Assembly: GCA_032207245.1 (NCBI GenBank)
Contig: CM063503.1
Span: 58,708,369 to 58,772,368 of the forward strand
Direction of reading: 5' to 3'
Source: Pardosa pseudoannulata
Lineage: Eukaryota; Arthropoda; Arachnida; Araneae; Lycosidae
Length of the DNA: 64,000 bases
Part shown: positions 62,511 to 64,000 of the stretch, piece by piece
Layout of the letters: each line of letters begins with the position of its first letter
Numbering within the stretch: position 1 is the stretch's first letter
Program-made: the position numbers and the translations under genes
Notes under the pieces: model-generated
Database searches by the model: none
The model's input: the letters and a program-made list of their open reading frames with translations, nothing else
Told to the model about the DNA's origin: nothing

Positions 62511-64000
62511 CAGAAACAAAGGAAGAACCAAAGTGATTCCATCAAAGTGCATGAATATCTTGAAAAAGAAAGGTGTGATAGAAAATGAAGATAAATAAAA
62601 AATAGAGAATGCATAAACTAATAATAAAAGGAAGTTATTGAGTGAAAAAAAGAAGTGTTATGCTGAAAGAAAGAATGTTGAAAGAGTAGAAAACAGGAAA
62701 TTAAGAATTCTAGTCGATAAAATCAGTAAAACAAATCAAATCAGTAAGAAGCCCATTTGGTTTTTATCGTTATAAACATACATATAGTAAAGTATTAAGG
62801 AAAGTTAAAGCAAAAAGGGAACATAAATCCCAATATCCCAGGAATACCGTATAAGAATCAGGAATTTTCAATTGCTGCTACTGATTTCGTACAAGGATCT
62901 CCTTTTGCAGGTGGCAGATATAAAAAGGGTTACTTTTTTCTTAGTCTTCTGAAGTTTTCCAAGGAGGATCAAAAGTAACATTGAGTTGCGTGAAAAAAAT
63001 TGGAAGATACTAGATCTGGTTAGAAGAAAAAGAAACATCATGTGAAAGCATGAAATCCATTGCTAAATTAAAGCCTCACAATTCTCACAAACAACATAGC
63101 CAAATTCAATCTTATAGATAAAAATTAGAACAAATAAATTAATTTAACTCTTACAAACATTTCTGGCTTCGTTTATTCATTTATTGTTGAAAACCGTACT
63201 TTTAATATAAAACTTTTTAAAAGTACTTTGAACTGAGTCACACCCTAACGTTTCGTCACACGAGTAACACGTTTTTTGAAAAAAATCTGGTAATTATATT
63301 TGCGGTTGAAAATTTACAAATACACACAATATGATGCATTTAACCGTCCATAAAAAATTGATGACACTTAAATATTGCCTATTAACTGAAAAACTAATAA
63401 CTGTGAACCTATATATAACACTTGGTAAAATAACTTTCACTCCCGCAACAACATATTTATAATTTTTTAAACATGTAAAGAAGAAATGGAAATTCTTTTA
63501 TTTTTGCAAAATGCTTCCTTGCGTACTGTGTTTGCTTCATTAAAAATATATATTTGAAATGTTGAATTTTTTATAAAAAAAGGGGATAACAGTCTTATGA
63601 TATATCATTAATTATGGAATGGTCAAGATGGCATATAAAAAAAAAAGAAGAAAAAGTTAGAATTTTTTTGCTGAGATTATTGGAATTTTCTGAGACAGGT
63701 CAAAAGTAACATTGAGTTTTCTGAAAAAAAGCATCGGAACATACTGGATCTGGCCAGAAGTAAAAGAAACGTCATGTGAAAGCATTGAAAAATACATAGT
63801 TAGAGTAAAGCCATCAATTCTCATAAACGACAGAGGCAAGAACTATTGTCAACAACAAGAACTATTGTCTATACGTTCTACACATCATTATGGATTATAT
63901 ATAATACATGGTTCAATAAACTTTGTTAACCCACTTATGTTTCACATGGAAAATTATTTTCTTCTTAGAACCACTTGATAAGAAAAATAAAAAAATTTCA
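62511..64000. other. AT-rich DNA with a diverged direct repeat
   Basis: About 62960-63110 and 63696-63842 share CAAAAGTAACATTGAGTT, AGAAACATCATGTGAAAGC and AATTCTCA.AAAC text, about 735 bp apart. A frame is open through the second copy (63712-63978, plus) but not the first, and it has no recognisable domain, so I treat the pair as a dispersed non-coding repeat. Confidence 0.5.

Overview
This is AT-rich eukaryotic DNA, almost certainly from an arthropod and most likely a chelicerate (spider-like). It has no operons or long ORFs. It holds short exons with canonical splice sites, very long (TA)n arrays, tandem satellites, and many small non-autonomous transposons (Helitron, hAT, piggyBac-like, Tc1/mariner and pogo-like, a solo LTR, a tRNA-derived SINE). 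The only confidently named gene is arginine kinase (AK), on the minus strand. Its conserved first coding block lies at 3917-4085 and starts [14 protein letters not shown], very close to horseshoe-crab AK as I remember it. The rest of the AK gene lies left of position 1.

The AK start exon has a good splice acceptor (AG at 4112-4111) 25 nt upstream of the conserved ATG, and those 25 nt are open in the AK frame. Far upstream on the same strand are two short exon-like ORFs: 58849-58928 and 59589-59626. Each has an ATG after an in-frame stop, each encodes a hydrophobic N-terminus, and each ends at a strong donor in phase 2. That is exactly the phase needed to read through the 25 nt into AK. My main hypothesis is that they are alternative first exons giving AK isoforms with a membrane-anchor or signal-like N-terminus. 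Position 4111 to 58848 would then be a single intron of about 54.7 kb. A TATA-containing promoter candidate at about 4148-4180 would drive the ordinary cytosolic form. This is inference and needs RNA evidence.

Layout. 1-3916: intron after the AK start exon. 3917-4340: AK start exon and proximal promoter. 4360-8500: about 320-bp tandem repeats, a 101/107-bp tandem array and a pogo-like end. 8.8-9.7 kb: microsatellites. 11.75-14.9 kb: 311-bp and 220-bp satellite split by a hAT element. 16.8-20.0 kb: Helitron with a nested piggyBac-like element, then a pogo/Tigger element with a SINE in it. 21.7-25.2 kb: tandem repeats interrupted by a solo LTR. 28-33 kb: duplications and an inverted repeat. 34-41 kb: Helitron, three near-identical 436-bp copies, SINE, piggyBac-like MITE and a 1.3-kb duplication. 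41-48 kb: higher-order tandem repeats. 48.3-52.5 kb: Tc1/mariner MITE, Helitron, hAT with a transposase remnant, piggyBac-like element. 52.8-55 kb: about 660-bp units each carrying a huge (TA)n block. 55-58.8 kb: AT-rich DNA with a perfect 23-bp hairpin. 58.85-59.8 kb: candidate alternative first exons in a GC-richer zone. 62.0-62.5 kb: an unassigned GC-rich island.

All repeat boundaries were read by eye. Those with target-site duplications are precise; the rest are approximate.
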